From Candidatus Omnitrophota bacterium (GTDB lineage: Bacteria; Omnitrophota; Gorgyraeia; B26-G9): DNA of 43,081 bases. Below are positions 40,541 to 43,081 of this stretch, one piece after another; within the stretch, counting starts at the first letter, position 1, and every line of letters starts with the position of its first letter. The position numbers and the translations under genes are program-made. The DNA lies in NCBI GenBank assembly GCA_016213925.1, contig JACQZH010000017.1, positions 1 through 43,081 on the forward strand, written 5' to 3'. The notes beneath the pieces were generated by a model, which saw only the letters and a list, made by a program, of their open reading frames with translations, had not been told where the DNA came from and made no database searches.

Positions 40541-41867
40541 TATTTGACTGTTTTAAATCCGGATATTCAACTCTGGTATGATAAATTCCATTTAAAATAT
40601 GCAGAAAAACCTCACTAATGACATGCAGGTCTTTAAGCGTTAAATCGCATTCGTCAAGCTGGCCATCAATAAATTTGTTATTGATTATCCGCTTAACTAA
40701 TTCCTGAATCTTCCCAGGGCTAGGCTGCGCCATCGCACGAGAAGCAGCTTCTACTGAATCCGCTAACATTACAATCGCCGCCTCCTTTGACTGCGGTTTT
40801 GGCCCGGGATAGCGGAAATCCTCAGCTTGGACTTTACCCCTTTCCTCTTCATGCTGCGCAAGCGCGCGGTGATAAAAATAATGGACAACATCTATACCAT
40901 GATGCTGAATAATTATATCATTAATCGCTCTTCCAAGCTTATACTTTTTCGCCAGGTCAGCACCTTCTTTAATATGGCTTATAATAATCAAGCTGCTAAT
41001 TGTCGGAGTAAGATTTTCATGTTTATTATCGTCTTTCGGTTGATTTTCGCTGAAATATTGCGCCATTCTTATCTTTCCTATATCATGAAAATACGCGCCA
41101 ACACGGGCAAGAAGGCTATTTGCCCCTACTGACTCGGCAGCAGACTCTGCCAGATTTCCCACTACTAAACTATGATGATAAGTTCCCGGAGCTTTTAAAA
41201 TAAGTTCCTTTAATAACGGCTGATTTAAATCTGATAATTCCAGCAAACTAATATTAGTCGTAATTCCAAATAATGTCTCTAAAACCGGCAACGCCACGGT
41301 AACTATACCCGCGCTTATAATACCATTTGCAATACCCATCCATCCGCTTCTAATTATCAGATTGTTCAATTCCATAAAATTAAGCAGCCCAAAAGTAAAA
41401 ATTGAAATCATATTAACTACGCCAACCAAAAAACCGGCTTTAGTCAGGTTGCGCCTATGCCGCAGATTAATCACAGAATAGACACCCACAAAACCGCCAA
41501 TAAGCATTATCGCCATCAGATCAAAACGCATACCGGTAATAACACCGATAAAAACACTGATAATAACGGTAAAAAACAATGCTATTCTTAAATCAATTAA
41601 AATTGCTATAAGCATTGATACGCTGGCAACTGGGATTAGATAAACAGGCCAGGACGCCAGGACAACTGTTTTCGTGCCTAATAAAATAAGCAGCATTAAT
41701 AAACAAAGCAGTATTACGTTCTTTAGATCGTAAAAAATCTTTTTATTACTAATACTAAGAAATGCAATAGTAGCCGCAGACAACAGAACAACAAGCAGAA
41801 AAATGCCTAGAAAAAAATACATGCTCTCCGGCTGTCTCTGAACAGCATGAAGCTCCTTTATCGCCAT
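40500..41867 (-). CDS. PgpH/YqfF-type membrane HD phosphodiesterase (c-di-AMP), N-terminus disrupted
   Basis: A 7TM-HD protein whose relatives hydrolyse c-di-AMP. Several membrane helices (about 15-215) lead to the cytoplasmic HD domain with GTYHHSLVVGNLAE, YFHDIGKIRM, IISHI and QHHGIDVVHYF. The ATG at 41867 has AGGAG with no spacing and is probably not the true start. The same frame stays open upstream to 42053, encoding EGQISQRDIYASCNFSFTDE and NELIIQRGEKV, the two ends of the family's extracellular domain. An ATG at 42057, overlapping the phoH stop, is in the other frame. So the gene seems to have lost much of the extracellular domain and to carry a frameshift. Confidence 0.85.
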   Translation of the reverse strand: MAIKELHAVQRQPESMYFFLGIFLLVVLLSAATIAFLSISNKKIFYDLKNVILLCLLMLLILLGTKTVVLASWPVYLIPVASVSMLIAILIDLRIALFFTVIISVFIGVITGMRFDLMAIMLIGGFVGVYSVINLRHRRNLTKAGFLVGVVNMISIFTFGLLNFMELNNLIIRSGWMGIANGIISAGIVTVALPVLETLFGITTNISLLELSDLNQPLLKELILKAPGTYHHSLVVGNLAESAAESVGANSLLARVGAYFHDIGKIRMAQYFSENQPKDDNKHENLTPTISSLIIISHIKEGADLAKKYKLGRAINDIIIQHHGIDVVHYFYHRALAQHEEERGKVQAEDFRYPGPKPQSKEAAIVMLADSVEAASRAMAQPSPGKIQELVKRIINNKFIDGQLDECDLTLKDLHVISEVFLHILNGIYHTRVEYPDLKQSNNEQSKNKESSEKN

Positions 41868-42056
41868 CTCCTGAATTTTGCTTACTTTTTCTCCTCTTTG
41901 GATAATTAATTCATTCCTTTTAACTTCGATTCTTTGACTATTTTCATCAGTAAAAGAAAAGTTACAGGAGGCATAAATATCCCGCTGACTTATCTGCCCT
42001 TCCTGTAAAATGTTTAGATTCGTTCCTGTTTTTATCTTTTGGATTTGATTCTTTCA

Positions 42057-43049
42057 TTATTTTGTTCCCCTATTTTTACTCTGGAATTCAGCATAGGCCA
42101 TTATAATATCCTGAACCAATTCATGCCTGACAACATCTGATTCGTTGAGGTAGCAAAAGCTTATCCCTTCAATCCCTTTTAGAACTGACTGCACCTGGAC
42201 CAGCCCGGAATGCCTATGTGCCGGTAAATCCACCTGGGTTATATCACCGGTGATCACTACTTTTGAATCGAATCCCAGACGCGTTAGAAACATTTTCATT
42301 TGTTCCGGCGTACTGTTTTGCGCTTCGTCAAGAATAATAAATGAATCATTAAGAGTTCTCCCGCGCATATACGCTAAAGGAGCAACTTCGATGATCCCCT
42401 TGCTTAACAAAACAGTAACCCTTTCCGGTTCTACCATCTCATACAAAGCATCATATAAAGGCCTCAAATACGGCGTTATTTTTTCATTCAAATCACCAGG
42501 TAAAAACCCCAGGCTTTCTCCTGCCTCAACCGCAGGCCGCGTAAGAATTATACGGCTAACTTCCTGTTTTTTAAAAGCGGAAATTGCCAACGCCATAGCT
42601 AAATAAGTTTTGCCTGTTCCTGCCGGCCCTATCCCGAATGTAATATCATTTTCCCGAATGGCATCGGCATAATCTTTTTGCCCTTTAGTTTTTGGGCTCA
42701 CATATTGGCGTTTTGACAATACTTCTATGCGGTCCAGATAAATGCGTTGCAGGTTCAGCTCCTGGTCCTGATTAATTATCTTTAATGCGTACGTCAAATC
42801 CTGCCGACGCAAATATACGCCTAAACGGATAACATCAATAAGTTCATTGATTAACTTTTCCGCAACAGTTATTTCTTTTTTATTGCCTTGCAGGGTAAGA
42901 TTTTCTCCGCGGGCAACTATTTGAATGGCGAGCTCTTTCTCAATAAACTTTATATTTTCATCGTGGCGGCCAAAAAGTCTATTCACTTCTTCATTATTAT
43001 GAAGTTTAATTACTTTTTCCATAGCCTTAAGGTTTGACCCCTCAGACAT
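42057..43049 (-). CDS. phoH: PhoH-like ATPase
   Basis: A 330-aa cytoplasmic nucleotide-binding protein. A short KH-like N-terminal region (about 1-100) precedes the P-loop GPAGTGKTYLAMA and TRPAVEAGESLGFLPGD, the Walker B-like FIILDEAQN, and GDITQVDLP, the helicase-like PhoH core. Length is as in YbeZ/PhoH. The start ATG 43049 is 1 nt after the stop of a LysM gene; a second ATG 9 codons on (MEKVIKLHN) is possible. Relatives work with YbeY in RNA and ribosome quality control, and both are in this operon. Confidence 0.93.
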   Translation of the reverse strand: MSEGSNLKAMEKVIKLHNNEEVNRLFGRHDENIKFIEKELAIQIVARGENLTLQGNKKEITVAEKLINELIDVIRLGVYLRRQDLTYALKIINQDQELNLQRIYLDRIEVLSKRQYVSPKTKGQKDYADAIRENDITFGIGPAGTGKTYLAMALAISAFKKQEVSRIILTRPAVEAGESLGFLPGDLNEKITPYLRPLYDALYEMVEPERVTVLLSKGIIEVAPLAYMRGRTLNDSFIILDEAQNSTPEQMKMFLTRLGFDSKVVITGDITQVDLPAHRHSGLVQVQSVLKGIEGISFCYLNESDVVRHELVQDIIMAYAEFQSKNRGTK

Positions 43050-43050
43050 T

Positions 43051-43081
43051 TTACTGTTGAGGTATCTTAATTTTCTGGCCA
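43051..43081 (-). CDS. C-terminal end of a LysM-domain protein (partial)
   Basis: Only nine residues, GQKIKIPQQ, and a stop are in the window. They match the usual end of a LysM domain, where VGQKIKIP closes the peptidoglycan-binding fold. The stop is 1 nt before the phoH ATG, so it belongs to the same operon. The short length limits certainty. Confidence 0.5.
   Translation of the reverse strand, partial: GQKIKIPQQ

Noticed and set aside
42250-42606. 118-codon plus-strand frame opposite phoH
   Set aside because: Antisense to the conserved P-loop region; no ribosome site.
1-43081. CRISPR array, rRNA or insertion sequence
   Set aside because: No regular spaced direct repeats, no rRNA-like sequence and no transposase are visible on either strand.

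Overview
This window is an AT-rich, densely packed bacterial chromosome segment. Nearly all genes lie on the minus strand, in long runs with 1-16 nt overlaps (many ATGA junctions). Content is mostly housekeeping: EF-4, Der, glycyl-tRNA synthetase, a sigma-70 factor, RecO, YbeY, PgsA/PlsY/GpsA, IspH. To this are added a secretin with C25-protease module and several cyclic-di-GMP parts. An archaeal-type phosphoglycerate mutase, a dimeric-type GlyRS, PPDK, a giant GH94/GH36-type phosphorylase and a CFI-box C-terminal domain together suggest an uncultured Gram-negative bacterium of the Omnitrophota (OP3) type. That assignment is inference from gene content; no rRNA is present.

Layout by region. 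1-4450: a riboswitch-like RNA cut by the left edge, then (in minus-strand order from the right) tRNA-Pro, a PilZ protein, homoserine dehydrogenase, threonine synthase and phosphoglycerate mutase. 4450-5280: an AT-rich island with two very small candidate genes, one apparently frameshifted, and short repeats. 5280-14712: one operon from a consensus promoter running M16 peptidase, a possible 40-codon gene, rpe, phosphohexomutase, lepA, lepB, pgsA, der, plsY, gpsA. 14746-15112: a stand-alone 65-aa gene with a perfect promoter, Shine-Dalgarno and terminator. 15132-22330: an operon with acylphosphatase, a decayed metallophosphoesterase, an exported coiled-coil protein, an MBL hydrolase, a PilO/GspM-like protein, a 55-aa membrane protein, a secretin, a C25 protease with a CFI-box tail, and a disrupted PorV-like outer-membrane protein. 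22356-24659: the plus-strand GGDEF protein and ispH, with the minus-strand nucleoid protein YbaB between them. 24685-31370: a GH94/GH36-like giant enzyme, htpX with an EF-hand, a thioesterase, a second PilZ protein, a lipoprotein and a PHP-domain protein. 31568-32915: tRNA-Arg and a TPR membrane protein. 33128-43081: an operon LysM protein (partial)-phoH-pgpH-ybeY-dgkA/PAP2-recO-glyS-ppdK-sigma-apt ending at a strong terminator. It closely follows the phoH-to-sigA gene order of Bacillus, without era.

Themes. (1) Cyclic di-GMP: a candidate class-I riboswitch, two PilZ proteins and a GGDEF protein with a degenerate receiver. (2) Secretion: a secretin operon carrying a gingipain-like protease and a PorV-like barrel, reminiscent of the PorU/PorV pairing of type IX secretion. 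(3) Disrupted genes: the metallophosphoesterase, the outer-membrane barrel, the N-terminus of PgpH and a small gene at 4.7-5.0 kb all show frame changes, and at least two also seem to have lost internal segments. Whether this is real decay or assembly error cannot be told from the sequence alone.
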